The notes: generated from the letters alone by a model not told the origin. A stretch of DNA of 64,000 bases from Terrimesophilobacter mesophilus (GCF_014200375.1 NZ_JACHBP010000001.1:806001-870000), one strand, 5' to 3'; positions 44,261-53,210 are shown, counted from the first letter of the stretch. Made by a program: numbers and translations.

Positions 44261-47200
44261 GGTGTCGTACCTTCCCGGTGGCCCGCCGGACCCGCGAGGG
44301 GCTCGGCTGCGAGGTGGATCGCATGGTGATCTGAGCGGTCGTCTGACTGGTCGCCGGCGTGGTCGCCCGAGTCGTCGCCCGAGTCGTCGTTTCGGGCGCG
44401 CAGGTCGAGGTCGACTACTGCGCGCCCGATCGACGTCGCACGCGGTCGGTCGCCCGCCACGGATGCGCTGAGCACGATCGCCGTGGTCGCCGGCGCGAGC
44501 GTGCCGACGGCGGCCAGCACGTCGTCGCGCTCGTCGACGGTGAGTTCGTATCCCGAGAACTCGAGCACGATCATGGTCGGACGTTCGGCCAGGGCCACAG
44601 CGGAGAGTGCAATCGCACGGTCGAGTACGGGCAACGCCCCGAGACGTGACCGTACGGTGAGCGGTCGATCGAGCACCTGGCCCAGCCTGCCGATCCACTG
44701 GGCGGCGATCCTGCCACTCGGCCAGGCGCGGTACCAGGGAAGCGTGACGCGCAGTCGTTCCTCGAACAGCTCACCGAGAGCGGGGTCGGCGTCCCCGCGA
44801 TCGAGGATGCCGATATCCATCATCGCGACCCGTCTTGCGACGCGCGCGACCTCGGACGGCAGCGGATGCCCTCCCACCTGGACACGCCCGGACAGGACGG
44901 GCACCCGGCCGGCGAGCGTCGCCGCGATGAGGCGTCGGTCGAGTGCAGACCCTGTGACGGTCAGGATCGCCCCGGTGGGCACCCGCAGGTCGAACGGTCC
45001 GACGACTTCGGGTGTCGGCGATGTTCCGCTCACCGCGACCACGAGTCGCTCCGCGGTGATGGCGTCGCCACGCTGGTTCTCGGTCCACGCCACCTCGTCG
45101 AGGTGACCGCGAAGGTGCTCACCCTCGATGTCCATGTTGGGAAGGAGGCGGGACAGCCATCCGGGCATCCACCAGGCCGCGCGTCCGAGGAGGGCCATGA
45201 TGGCGGGGCCGAGCGTCATCCGCACGAGGAATGCGTCGAAGGCGATCCCGGTCGCGAGGCCCAGCGCGATCGGTTTGATCATGCCGGAGCCTTCGGGGAC
45301 GAAGGCGAAGAAGACGAAGAACATGATGAGCGCTGCCGCCGTGACGACGCGCGAACCGTTGGCGAACCCGCGCGAGATCGCCGTTCTCGAGCTGCCGGTC
45401 TTCACGAACTCTTCGCGCATCCCCGACACGAGGAACACCTCGTAGTCCATGGCGAGCCCGAACAGCACCGCCATGAGGATGATGGGCATGAAGCTCAGGA
45501 TGGGTCCCGTCGATGTCAGCTGCAGCAGGTCGCCGAGCCATCCCCACTGGAAGACCGCGACGGTCACGCCGAACGCTGCGACGACGGACAGCAGGAACCC
45601 GAGCGCGGCCTTGATGGGGATCAGGACGGAGCGGAACACCATCATGAGCAACACGATCGAGAGTCCGACGACGATGAGCCCGAAGGGCACGAGCGCGGCG
45701 GAGAGCCGGTTCGAGATGTCGATGCCGACGGCTGTCGTGCCGGTCACGAAGATCTTCGTGTCGTACTCCGCGTCGATCGTCGGTGCGAGGTCCCGGATGG
45801 ACTGCACGAGCCTCTTGGTCGCCTCCGCGTCGGGCGCGCTGGAGGGAACGACCTGGATGATCGCGGTGTCGAGGCCGGCATCCGGAAGCCCCTGGCTCAC
45901 CCACTCCACGCCGTCGAGTTGTCGGAGGTCATGACCGATCCGCTCGAGGTCGTTCATGATGTCGGTCGTCTGGGTGATGTCGACGGCGACGACGAGCGGG
46001 CCGTTGTAGCCGGCACCGAACCCCTCGGTCACGTGGTCGTACGCGAGCCGCTGGGTGGACCCCGCCGGCTCTGCACCGCCATCCGGAAGGCTCAGTTGCA
46101 GGCTGAGCGCCGGCACGGCGAGCGCACCGAGCAGACCGACGACGGCCACCGAGGCGACGATCGGATGCCGCATGACGCCGGTCACCCAGCGCAGCCCCAT
46201 GCTGCGCCCGGCTGGATCGTGCCCTGAGACGTTCGCCGAGGCGTGCGCCGCAGCGTGCTCCGCAGCGTGCGCGAGCGCGCGCTTCTCGGCCCGCGACCCC
46301 GCCCTGGGGCGCAGCCGCACACCGGCGAGCCCGAGCATGGCGGGGAGGAGCGTCGTCGCGACGCCGATCGCGATGAGTACGGCGAACGCGGCACCGATGC
46401 CCATGACGCTCAGGAACGGTATCCCCACGACGAGTAGCCCGAGCAGTGCGATGATGACGGTCACTCCGGCGAAGACGACAGCACTTCCCGCTGTCCCGAC
46501 GGCTGTCGCCGCGGACTCTTGCGGGTCGTCGCCCGTTGCGAGCTGATTGCGGTGCCTCGAGAGGATGAAGAGCGTGTAGTCGATCCCCACCGCGAGGCCG
46601 ATCATGAGTGCGAGCAGCGGGGCCGAGCTGGAGATGGTCGTGAATGCGGACGCCGTCGTGATCCCGCCGATGACTATTCCCACGCCGAGGAGCGCAGTCA
46701 GAAGGGGCATCCCGGCGGCGAGGAGGGAACCGAAGGTGACGAGCAGGACGATGGCCGCGAACACGAGGCCGAACACCTCGGTGATCGTGATGCCGAAGGT
46801 GGTGTCCTGGAACACCTGACCGCCGAATTCGACTGTCAGTCCGGCGTCTTCGGCGATCGACGCGGTCTTCTTGAGTGCGGTGAGCGTCGCATCCGTCACC
46901 GACGAGGACACCTCGTCGAACTGGATGCGCGTGATCGCCATCGTGCCGTCGTCGCTGAGCTGCTTCCCGGCGTATTCGTCGAACGGCGTCGTGACCGAGT
47001 TGATGCCGGGGATGTCCTCCATCGCAGTGGCCATCTGCGAGATCGACGCGGTGAACGCCGGACTGCTGACACTCGCACCGTCCGGTGCGACGTAGACCGC
47101 CTCCGCGCTCGCCCCCGCGACCTGCGGGAACACGGCCTCGAGACGGTCGAGCGCGTTCTGGGATTCGGTGCCGGGGATGGCGAACGCTTCCTGTGATTGG

Positions 47201-47316
47201 CCGCCGAGCGCGATGCCACCGCCGAGGATCGCGACGAGGAGGACGAGCCAGACGCCGATGACGCGCCACGGGCGCCGGAATGAGTACCGGCCGAGCCGAT
47301 AGAGCAGGGTTGCCAC
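44257..47316 (-). CDS. MMPL (RND-type) transporter with degenerate ABC-ATPase-like tail
   Basis: A 1019-residue membrane protein. Residues 1-726 are a normal MMPL/RND transporter: twelve helices in two halves, each with an external domain, and the charged stretch GLAVGIDYTLFILSRHR and GLAMDYEVFLVSGMREEF that are hallmarks of the family. Such proteins export lipids or drugs by proton drive. Residues about 754-975 look like an ABC ATPase that has lost its catalytic residues: TVTGSALDRRLIAATLAG in place of Walker A, and PTMIVLEFSG in place of Walker B. An Asp/His-rich tail follows. The GTG at 47316 has AGGAG upstream and lies 4 bp after the TetR stop. Confidence 0.9.
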   Translation of the reverse strand: MATLLYRLGRYSFRRPWRVIGVWLVLLVAILGGGIALGGQSQEAFAIPGTESQNALDRLEAVFPQVAGASAEAVYVAPDGASVSSPAFTASISQMATAMEDIPGINSVTTPFDEYAGKQLSDDGTMAITRIQFDEVSSSVTDATLTALKKTASIAEDAGLTVEFGGQVFQDTTFGITITEVFGLVFAAIVLLVTFGSLLAAGMPLLTALLGVGIVIGGITTASAFTTISSSAPLLALMIGLAVGIDYTLFILSRHRNQLATGDDPQESAATAVGTAGSAVVFAGVTVIIALLGLLVVGIPFLSVMGIGAAFAVLIAIGVATTLLPAMLGLAGVRLRPRAGSRAEKRALAHAAEHAAAHASANVSGHDPAGRSMGLRWVTGVMRHPIVASVAVVGLLGALAVPALSLQLSLPDGGAEPAGSTQRLAYDHVTEGFGAGYNGPLVVAVDITQTTDIMNDLERIGHDLRQLDGVEWVSQGLPDAGLDTAIIQVVPSSAPDAEATKRLVQSIRDLAPTIDAEYDTKIFVTGTTAVGIDISNRLSAALVPFGLIVVGLSIVLLMMVFRSVLIPIKAALGFLLSVVAAFGVTVAVFQWGWLGDLLQLTSTGPILSFMPIILMAVLFGLAMDYEVFLVSGMREEFVKTGSSRTAISRGFANGSRVVTAAALIMFFVFFAFVPEGSGMIKPIALGLATGIAFDAFLVRMTLGPAIMALLGRAAWWMPGWLSRLLPNMDIEGEHLRGHLDEVAWTENQRGDAITAERLVVAVSGTSPTPEVVGPFDLRVPTGAILTVTGSALDRRLIAATLAGRVPVLSGRVQVGGHPLPSEVARVARRVAMMDIGILDRGDADPALGELFEERLRVTLPWYRAWPSGRIAAQWIGRLGQVLDRPLTVRSRLGALPVLDRAIALSAVALAERPTMIVLEFSGYELTVDERDDVLAAVGTLAPATTAIVLSASVAGDRPRATSIGRAVVDLDLRARNDDSGDDSGDHAGDQSDDRSDHHAIHLAAEPLAGPAGHREGTTP
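44350..44385 (-). repeat. 12-bp tandem repeat in the MMPL gene
   Basis: Two perfect copies of GTCGCCCGAGTC (44362-44373 and 44374-44385) preceded by a diverged third copy at 44350-44361. They encode the Asp/Ser/Gly repeats of the C-terminal tail. Confidence 0.75.
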
Positions 47317-47320
47317 GCGG

Positions 47321-47890
47321 TTACTCCTGGTGGGTCGAGACCGGCACGGGCGCCAGCAGTTCGGTGATGATGGTGATGAGTGACGAGCGGATCTCCTCGT
47401 CGGGCGCGTCGACCGCACCGACAGTCTGCTGGGTGACGAGCATGTACGCCGCGCCGCCGAGTGCGACTCCGAACCGCATCCGGTGCTCGGTGCTCATCGC
47501 TGTCGACGCGAAGAAATCGGCGAGGTGCTGGACGAGTTCGTTGGCCCTGTCGACGACGGGGACGTCGATCAGGGATGGGCCCTGGTTGATGAACAGGTGC
47601 ACCTCGAGACGGTGTTGCAGCAGGAAGTCGACGAAGTCGGCGATGAACTCGCGACGGCTCGCCTTCGTGACCGGTCGACTCGCCATTGATTCGAGGATCT
47701 GCTGCATACGCTCGATCGCGGGTGTGACGACCGCTTCCAGGAGGGCGTCCTTCGACGCGAAGTGGTACAGGACGCTCGATTTGGAGAGGCCGGCGAGGTC
47801 GGCGATGCGGTGTATCGACGTGCCGGCGTATCCGGATGTCGCGAACTCCGTGAGCGCGATGGCACGCAGGTCTTCGGCACTCGTGGACAT
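47321..47890 (-). CDS. TetR-family transcriptional regulator
   Basis: A 189-residue repressor. The N-terminal helix-turn-helix (ALTEFATSGYAGTSIHRIADLAGLSKSSVLYHFASKDALLEAV, residues about 10-52) is typical, and the C-terminal ligand domain is variable. It is the first gene of the TetR-MMPL-YhgE operon. I chose the ATG at 47890 because a TATTGT -10 box ends exactly 7 nt before it and there is no ribosome site; the GTG at 47899 would overlap the box. Two palindromic operators directly upstream imply autorepression and control of the transporter genes by an unknown ligand. Confidence 0.93.
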   Translation of the reverse strand: MSTSAEDLRAIALTEFATSGYAGTSIHRIADLAGLSKSSVLYHFASKDALLEAVVTPAIERMQQILESMASRPVTKASRREFIADFVDFLLQHRLEVHLFINQGPSLIDVPVVDRANELVQHLADFFASTAMSTEHRMRFGVALGGAAYMLVTQQTVGAVDAPDEEIRSSLITIITELLAPVPVSTHQE

Positions 47891-47904
47891 GGATTTCACA
47901 ATAG

Positions 47905-47938
47905 CTGACCGATCGGTCAGATCCTGTCCGATCGGTCA
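47905..47938 (-). promoter_or_regulatory. Tandem TetR operators
   Basis: TGACCGATCGGTCA, a perfect 14-bp palindrome, lies at 47906-47919 (16 bp if flanking C/G are counted). A second copy with one changed base, TGTCCGATCGGTCA, lies at 47925-47938. The 19-bp offset is nearly two helical turns. The first occupies the spacer before the -10 box (47898-47903), and the second overlaps the expected -35. Confidence 0.88.
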
Positions 47939-48027
47939 GTTTCGGAGCGAACTCTCAGCCAGTGCCGACCGTGCGGCGTCGTGCGGGACCATGCCGCTCG
48001 TCAACCGGTTCAGCGACCGTGCGACGG

Positions 48028-49488
48028 TCAACCCGTCGCGGCTCTCCGCAGGTGCTCCAGGAGCGGATTCTTGGAGCACAGCTTCACGGGCACCCTGGCG
48101 GCGTCGACCGTGGGCGGTGGAATGAGCCAGAACTCGGCGTCTCGCCGCTCGATCTCCCAGTGATTGTTGTGCAACTGGAGGTGATGGAATCGGCACAGCA
48201 GCACGCCGTCGTCGACATCCGTTCGACCTCGGTCGCGCTTCCACTGTCTCGTATGGTGCGCCTCGGTGAACGCGGGAGGCCGATCGCAATCGGGCCAGAG
48301 ACATCCGCCGTCTCGAGCGGCGAGCGCTTCGCGCTGGCGGCGGTCGTAGAGCCGGCTGGTTCGCCCGAGATCGAGCGGCCTTCCGTTCCGATCGATGGTC
48401 AGTTCGAGCGTGTCCCCGTCGCACACACTGAGCTGGACCGTCGCCGCCGATACGACCTCCCCATTGTCCTCGAGCACGCCGAAGCCGCGTCCTTTCTGGG
48501 CTCCCGCATCGGCCTCGGCCCCGTTTCGCGGAACCTCCACGACGGTGTCGACCGTCGTCACGATCTTGACGAGCGTTCGCCGTTTCGGCTGCATCTTCTG
48601 CGGATCGACCGACGCACCGAGCGTCACGAGTTCAAGCAGGCCGTCGAGCGTGAGCCGCTCCGTCGTGCGCGGGTCATCGATGATGGCCTGCGCCCTGGCG
48701 GCATCGTCGGGCCGCGTGAATCGCGGACCACCACGCCGGGGGCTCGTATAGGGGTCGAGAGCAGTTGTCAGGATGGCCGCCGACTCCGGGTCGAGCTGCC
48801 CGGTCAGGCGCCACATCCCGTCCGGTTGCGACGACAGTCTCACTCCGCCGCGTTCGTAGAGTTCCTGCTGCCTGGCCTGGATGCCGTCGAGGTCGATGAG
48901 GTCCCGCTCCAGGCGCGCAGCCTTCAATATCCGGTCGGCGCTGAGATTCGACTTCTCCCGGATGAGCCGCTCGGCCACGTCGCTGAGCATGCCGCCGGTG
49001 ACGGTGACGGTCGGTTGCCCGAGCCCGCGACGAAGTGCGTCTGCGCAGTCGACGGTGAGGGTACCGGTGGTGATCGCCTGGCAGATGGGTTCGTCCCACG
49101 CCGGTTCCACCGGAACCCCGCCGAGTTCCGTCACACCGGTGTCGATGAGTTCGCGTGCGGCTTCGGCCTCCCCCATGGCATTACCCAGCGCGACGAGTTG
49201 CCCCGCCTCCCGGGCCGTCACCTTGGTGACCTCCTGAAGCAGCTTCTGGGGAGAGGCGAACCCGTTTCGTGCAGCCAATCCGGTGTGCCCGAACTCCCGT
49301 CGGGACCTGCGGGCGATCTGGGCGGCGTGCTGCGTCTTGACGAGCCCGAAGGCGCGCTCGAGAGCCGCGATGGCCACCCCCAGTTCGATGACCCGCTCAT
49401 CCGTGAGGGCGTCGTAGTCCGCGGAACTCGCACCGAACGTCGCGACCGCTGCTGCGGATTCGACGAGCGATTGTTCGAATGTGGACAT
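48028..49488 (-). CDS. DUF222/HNH endonuclease domain protein (13E12-type)
   Basis: A 486-residue protein with an N-terminal DUF222 domain and a C-terminal HNH domain. The HNH part holds CLWPDCDRPPAFTEAHHTRQW (Cys pair and His residues), followed by VDDGVLLCRFHHLQLHNN. Such genes occur in many copies in actinobacterial genomes; their biological role is not established, though mobile or restriction functions have been suggested. The ATG at 49488 has GGAGAG upstream. A longer frame to 49698 reads through an AT-rich promoter region and is rejected. Confidence 0.88.
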   Translation of the reverse strand: MSTFEQSLVESAAAVATFGASSADYDALTDERVIELGVAIAALERAFGLVKTQHAAQIARRSRREFGHTGLAARNGFASPQKLLQEVTKVTAREAGQLVALGNAMGEAEAARELIDTGVTELGGVPVEPAWDEPICQAITTGTLTVDCADALRRGLGQPTVTVTGGMLSDVAERLIREKSNLSADRILKAARLERDLIDLDGIQARQQELYERGGVRLSSQPDGMWRLTGQLDPESAAILTTALDPYTSPRRGGPRFTRPDDAARAQAIIDDPRTTERLTLDGLLELVTLGASVDPQKMQPKRRTLVKIVTTVDTVVEVPRNGAEADAGAQKGRGFGVLEDNGEVVSAATVQLSVCDGDTLELTIDRNGRPLDLGRTSRLYDRRQREALAARDGGCLWPDCDRPPAFTEAHHTRQWKRDRGRTDVDDGVLLCRFHHLQLHNNHWEIERRDAEFWLIPPPTVDAARVPVKLCSKNPLLEHLRRAATG

Positions 49489-49591
49489 GCAATGATTCTC
49501 TCCGACTCGGAGATATGTATTCCAGTGATTTTCAACATTGGTGGAGAAGTTATTTTCCACAGGCCTGTCAGGGAGGGGAGTTTCGCCGAGC

Positions 49592-49637
49592 CGGACTCGG
49601 CCCAAACCGAGCGGGCAGAGCGGCCGCGCCGAGTCCG
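49592..49637. terminator. Inverted repeat between phosphoribosyltransferase and HNH genes
   Basis: CGGACTCGGC (49592-49601) and its perfect complement (49628-49637) flank a 26-nt loop. It begins about 30 bp after the phosphoribosyltransferase stop (49667, minus strand), so a terminator is the simplest reading. A separate 10-bp palindrome ACAGGCCTGT lies nearby, upstream of the HNH gene. Confidence 0.5.
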
Positions 49638-49666
49638 ACCGAGCGCACCGAGCCCCCGAACCCCCG

Positions 49667-50347
49667 TCACGCTCGCAGCAACCGCCGCACCTCGGCATCC
49701 GTGGTCTGCGTGAAGTCGAGATAGGCCTGCCCGACCGCCCAGAACGGTTCCGGCACCCTCACGCAGACGACCCGGTCGACGAGCGCCTCGAGTTCCGCCA
49801 CGGTGTCGGCCGGCGCCACGGGAACCGCGACCGTCACGGATGCCGGCCCACTCGTCGCGAGCGCCATGATCGCCGCGCGCATGGTTGCCCCCGTCGCGAT
49901 ACCGTCGTCCACCAGGATGACATCGCTCCCGCGGACAGTCAGCGGCGCAAGCCCGGCACGATACGACTCCTGCCGCCGCTCGAGCTCCGCCCGCTCGACG
50001 GCGGCGACCTCATCGAACCGGCGCAGAGCATCCGGCCCCACCGAACGCAGCACCGAATCGTTGCGCACCTCGACGACCGATCCGGCAATCGAGGCGAGTG
50101 CGCCCATCGCGAGCTCGGACTGGCCGGGCACACCGACCTTTCGTACCACGATGACGTCGAGCGGCGCGCCGAGTGCACTGGCCACGACCGCAGCGACCGG
50201 AACCCCGCCGCGTGGAAGGGCGAGCACGATCGCTCTCGTCCCGTCGGCATCCGTGAGGCGGGCAGCGAGCGCCCGGCCGGCATCCTGGCGATCGACGAAC
50301 CGGTCAGTTGACCGATCGCCATACCGGTCGACATACCGCCTGGGCAT
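49667..50347 (-). CDS. Phosphoribosyltransferase-domain protein
   Basis: A 226-residue protein of the type I phosphoribosyltransferase fold. The PRPP loop is VILVDDGIATGAT at residues 143-155, with ALPRGGVPVAAVVA and VRKVGVPGQSELAMGA earlier, a pattern shared by stand-alone PRTase-like proteins of unknown substrate in actinobacteria. The N-terminal 20 residues are rich in Arg, Asp and Tyr. TAGGCT at 50354-50359 lies six bases before the ATG with no ribosome site, so the message is probably leaderless. Confidence 0.85.
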   Translation of the reverse strand: MPRRYVDRYGDRSTDRFVDRQDAGRALAARLTDADGTRAIVLALPRGGVPVAAVVASALGAPLDVIVVRKVGVPGQSELAMGALASIAGSVVEVRNDSVLRSVGPDALRRFDEVAAVERAELERRQESYRAGLAPLTVRGSDVILVDDGIATGATMRAAIMALATSGPASVTVAVPVAPADTVAELEALVDRVVCVRVPEPFWAVGQAYLDFTQTTDAEVRRLLRA

Positions 50348-50423
50348 GTCGCCAGCCTATGCGCGACCTGTGTATCGCATCTGTGAATTCCCTCGGCCTG
50401 AACGGGCACGGTAGCGTTGAGGA

Positions 50424-50612
50424 ATGAGGAAGTTCATTTTCAGCGGCACGATGCTGAGCGCCGTTTTCGGCGGCTGGAGCACCGTGCAGGCGACCCGTAA
50501 GGGGCCACGCGACTGGCGACTCGGCCTCATGTGGATCATCTGGGGCCTGACGATCGCGGTTGCGGTCGGGACAGTCCTCAAGGAACGCGACATCGACGAA
50601 CTCGAGGAGTAG
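50424..50612 (+). CDS. Small hypothetical membrane protein
   Basis: A 62-residue protein with one or two hydrophobic stretches (FSGTMLSAVFGGW and LGLMWIIWGLTIAVAVGTVL) and an acidic tail DELEE. No family recognised. GAGGA and a TAGCGT box both precede the ATG. It ends 2 bp before the next small membrane-protein gene; the two are an operon. Confidence 0.65.
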   Translation: MRKFIFSGTMLSAVFGGWSTVQATRKGPRDWRLGLMWIIWGLTIAVAVGTVLKERDIDELEE

Positions 50613-50614
50613 CA

Positions 50615-51097
50615 ATGTTCATGCCCGACTTCGGCTGGGGCTTCGGCCACGGCTTCCTGTCCATCATCGGAAGCGTGTTCTTCGGAGTAGTCTGGCTCAT
50701 CTGCTTCGCCATCACCGTCGCGGTCATCTTCCTCCTGGTGCGGTTCCTGCTCGTCGGCACGCGGGCCGCGCAGATCTACATCGCCAAGAACGAGCCGCCC
50801 CGCCCCGTGACGCCGCCTGCTGCGCCCACCGCCCCTGCTGCACCGGATGCCTCCGCCTCGGCCAAGACCGCGCCGGATGCGGCTCCCGCGGCGACCGCGA
50901 AGACGAGCGCGGCGACGGCGCCGACCACGGCCGCGGTGGAAACCGCAGCGGCAGCCGCTCCCGCGGCGCCGGCGCGGACCACGCCATCGACGTCGGCCAA
51001 GGCTCCCACGAAGCCGGCGCCGAGCGTTCCCCGCACTCCGAAGCCGTCGACGAAGGCTGCTCCCCGATCGGCCCCGAAGAAGCCATCGGCATCCTAA
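50615..51097 (+). CDS. Membrane protein with Ala/Pro/Lys-rich tail
   Basis: A 160-residue protein. The N-terminal part has one strong membrane helix (SIIGSVFFGVVWLICFAITVAVIFLLVRFLL) after MFMPDFGWGFGHGF. The C-terminal 95 residues are low-complexity Ala/Pro/Thr/Ser with Lys becoming frequent toward the end (KPAPSVPRTPKPSTKAAP), resembling histone-like or cell-wall-spanning tails. GAGGAG at the end of the preceding gene is the ribosome site. Function unknown. Confidence 0.7.
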   Translation: MFMPDFGWGFGHGFLSIIGSVFFGVVWLICFAITVAVIFLLVRFLLVGTRAAQIYIAKNEPPRPVTPPAAPTAPAAPDASASAKTAPDAAPAATAKTSAATAPTTAAVETAAAAAPAAPARTTPSTSAKAPTKPAPSVPRTPKPSTKAAPRSAPKKPSAS

Positions 51098-51106
51098 GAT
51101 GGGGTC

Positions 51107-51283
51107 ATGAACGGTATCGGTTTCGTCGTCTCCTTCGCGCTCTTCGCCCTGGGCCTCTTCCTCATGGGAAGCGCGTTCGACGTCGCGGAGAACCTCGGTC
51201 TCGTGACATTCGCCGGCGGCCTGCTCGCTGTGTGCGCCGGAGTGTTCATCCCCGTGCACATCATGCACCGCATCGACCGCTGA
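51107..51283 (+). CDS. Small two-helix membrane protein
   Basis: A 58-residue protein beginning MNGIGFVVSFALFALGLFLM and ending IPVHIMHRIDR, with two hydrophobic helices separated by a short acidic loop (SAFDVAENLG). It lies 9 bp after the preceding gene and is probably the third gene of the same unit. No family recognised. The ATG is followed by an open frame ending in TGA at 51281-51283. Confidence 0.65.
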   Translation: MNGIGFVVSFALFALGLFLMGSAFDVAENLGLVTFAGGLLAVCAGVFIPVHIMHRIDR

Positions 51284-51454
51284 CCTGACTCGCAGAACCA
51301 CCCCGTGGAGCCGGGCGCAGAGCACCGAGAGCGGTGATCGTCAGCCCGACCGCGACACCGTGCGCACCGACGGCGCTGACGAATCCGCCCGCACACGGTG
51401 GGCGAGCGTCGGTGTGTTCCTCCGCGTCACAGGCTTGAATGCAACGATGGTCGC

Positions 51455-51972
51455 GTGAACCGCGCAGGGGATCGACCGGAGCTCTCGACTACGACGTGGC
51501 TGGACAGGATCTTCTGGGCGGTCCTGGTCCTGAAGGGTCTCGACGGAGTCCTCGAACTCGTCGGCGGCATCCTTCTGCTCGCCGTCTCACCCGAGCGGAT
51601 CAGCGCGATCGCGCGCATCCTGACCCAGCACGAGCTCTCCGAGGACCCGAATGACCTCATCGCGACGAACCTGTTGCGCCTCACGAACGGGTTGGGCGCC
51701 TCCGCGACGCTGTTCGGCGCGGCCTATCTGCTGCTTCACGGTCTCGTCAAGGTCGTATTGGTCTGGGCGGTTCTCCGGGACAGGCTGTGGGCCTACCCAT
51801 GGATGATCGGGTTCCTCGTCGTCTTTGTCGGGTATCAGGCCTACCAGCTCGTACTCGACTTCTCCTGGTGGTTGCTGCTGCTCACCGTGTTCGACATCGT
51901 CATGGTCGTCCTCACCTGGCGCGAGTACGGCATCCACCGTGCGCGACGTCGTGGCCAGAACAGCTTCTCTGG

Positions 51973-51991
<19 letters not shown>
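51455..51991 (+). CDS. DUF2127-like membrane protein
   Basis: A 178-residue integral membrane protein with about four helices, including WAVLVLKGLDGVLELVGGI, AAYLLLHGLVKVVLVWAVL and WWLLLLTVFDIVMVVLTW. The order of Gly/Leu-rich helices with KGLDG and HGLVK matches DUF2127, whose function is unknown. It begins with a GTG at 51455 with no clear ribosome site. Its last six codons and stop are antisense to the 3' end of tRNA-Lys. Confidence 0.72.
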
Positions 51992-52045
<54 letters not shown>

Positions 52046-52139
52046 GCAGGCCCGGTCGTGAAACCCGGGCCGACGAACAAGATTAGCATGAGAGGCAGGG
52101 GCCGGAAAGTCGCCCAGCAATTCAGCCATCGGAGGCACC

Positions 52140-52619
52140 ATGTCGGAAACCGTGACACTTCAGCCGGGCGATACCGCCCCGTCGTTCACTCTCAGCGATG
52201 AGAACGGAGCATCGGTTTCGCTCTCCGATTACCGGGGGAAGAAGGTCATCGTGTACTTCTACCCCGCGGCATCCACGCCCGGATGCACCACGGAGGCCTG
52301 CGACTTCCGCGACAATCTCAACTCCCTCGGTTCGGCCGGGTATCAGGTCCTCGGGCTCTCCAAGGACGAGCTCCCCGCCCTCGTGAAGTTCAAAGACGAG
52401 GAGGGGCTGACGTTCCCGCTTCTCAGCGATCCCGGCCTCGAGACGCACAAGGCCTACGGGGCGTGGGGGGAGAAGTCCCTGTATGGGAACCTGGTGACCG
52501 GCACGCTGCGCTCCACCTTCGTCGTCGACGAGGCGGGCAGGATCGAACTCGCCCTCTACAACGTGAAGGCGACGGGCCACGTCGCCATGCTCCGCAAGCG
52601 CCTGGGCCTCGACGCCTGA
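52140..52619 (+). CDS. bcp: Thioredoxin-dependent thiol peroxidase (Bcp/PrxQ)
   Basis: A 159-residue peroxiredoxin that reduces hydrogen peroxide and organic peroxides using thioredoxin. The peroxidatic motif is PAASTPGCTTEACDFRD with Cys49 and the likely resolving Cys54, the usual five-residue spacing of the Bcp/PrxQ class. KKVIVYFYP precedes it, and STFVVDEAGRI follows in the C-terminal half. GGAGG precedes the ATG. It converges with the next membrane-protein gene, 7 bp between stops. Confidence 0.94.
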   Translation: MSETVTLQPGDTAPSFTLSDENGASVSLSDYRGKKVIVYFYPAASTPGCTTEACDFRDNLNSLGSAGYQVLGLSKDELPALVKFKDEEGLTFPLLSDPGLETHKAYGAWGEKSLYGNLVTGTLRSTFVVDEAGRIELALYNVKATGHVAMLRKRLGLDA

Positions 52620-52626
52620 GGCCGCC

Positions 52627-53043
52627 CTATGGACGCCGCGTCGCAGTCATGACCGATCGCGTGAAGAGCAGACCGATCACCAGCACAGCCGGCACGAGCA
52701 GGTACCAGGCGATGTCATCCCTCGCGAACAGGCCCTGAAAACTCCCGATCGCGACCGCGAGCTGGAGCACCTGCCAGGTGAGCGCCGCCGCCCGCACCCA
52801 GGGTCGGGCGCGAAGAGCTCCTACCCCGACGAACACGAGCCACGCCGCGGCAAGGACGACGAGCACGAGGATGCTGAGAGCGCTCGCCAACGATGTCGGC
52901 ACCTCTGTGACGAGTTCGAACACGAGAAACGCGGCGAGGGCGGCCAGGAATGCGGCCTCGAGGAACAGGAGTGCGGCCAGCAGGGTGAGCGTCCGCGGAC
53001 GGCGTGACGGTGCACCACCCGCTTCCGCGTTGTCGTCACTCAC
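52627..53043 (-). CDS. Hypothetical membrane protein
   Basis: A 138-residue protein with four membrane helices (starting LTLLAALLFLEAAFLAALAA) after a short acidic N-terminus VSDDNAEAGG. No family recognised. The GTG at 53043 has GGGA upstream; an alternative longer frame to 53184 would run through the whiB promoter region and is unlikely. The gene is divergent from whiB1. Confidence 0.7.
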   Translation of the reverse strand: MSDDNAEAGGAPSRRPRTLTLLAALLFLEAAFLAALAAFLVFELVTEVPTSLASALSILVLVVLAAAWLVFVGVGALRARPWVRAAALTWQVLQLAVAIGSFQGLFARDDIAWYLLVPAVLVIGLLFTRSVMTATRRP

Positions 53044-53210
53044 AGCGACATCCCATCCAAACCTATTGATTTGCTCCAACCGGTATGAGAGTCTAGTTGA
53101 GGTTGATTTGCCGCTCACAGTGGCGTGGGCATATCCCAAAGCATCGTTCTCACCCGAATCAGGGTTCTTGAGCTGTGCACTCACGCGTACGAATTAGGAG
53201 CGAAATCATC

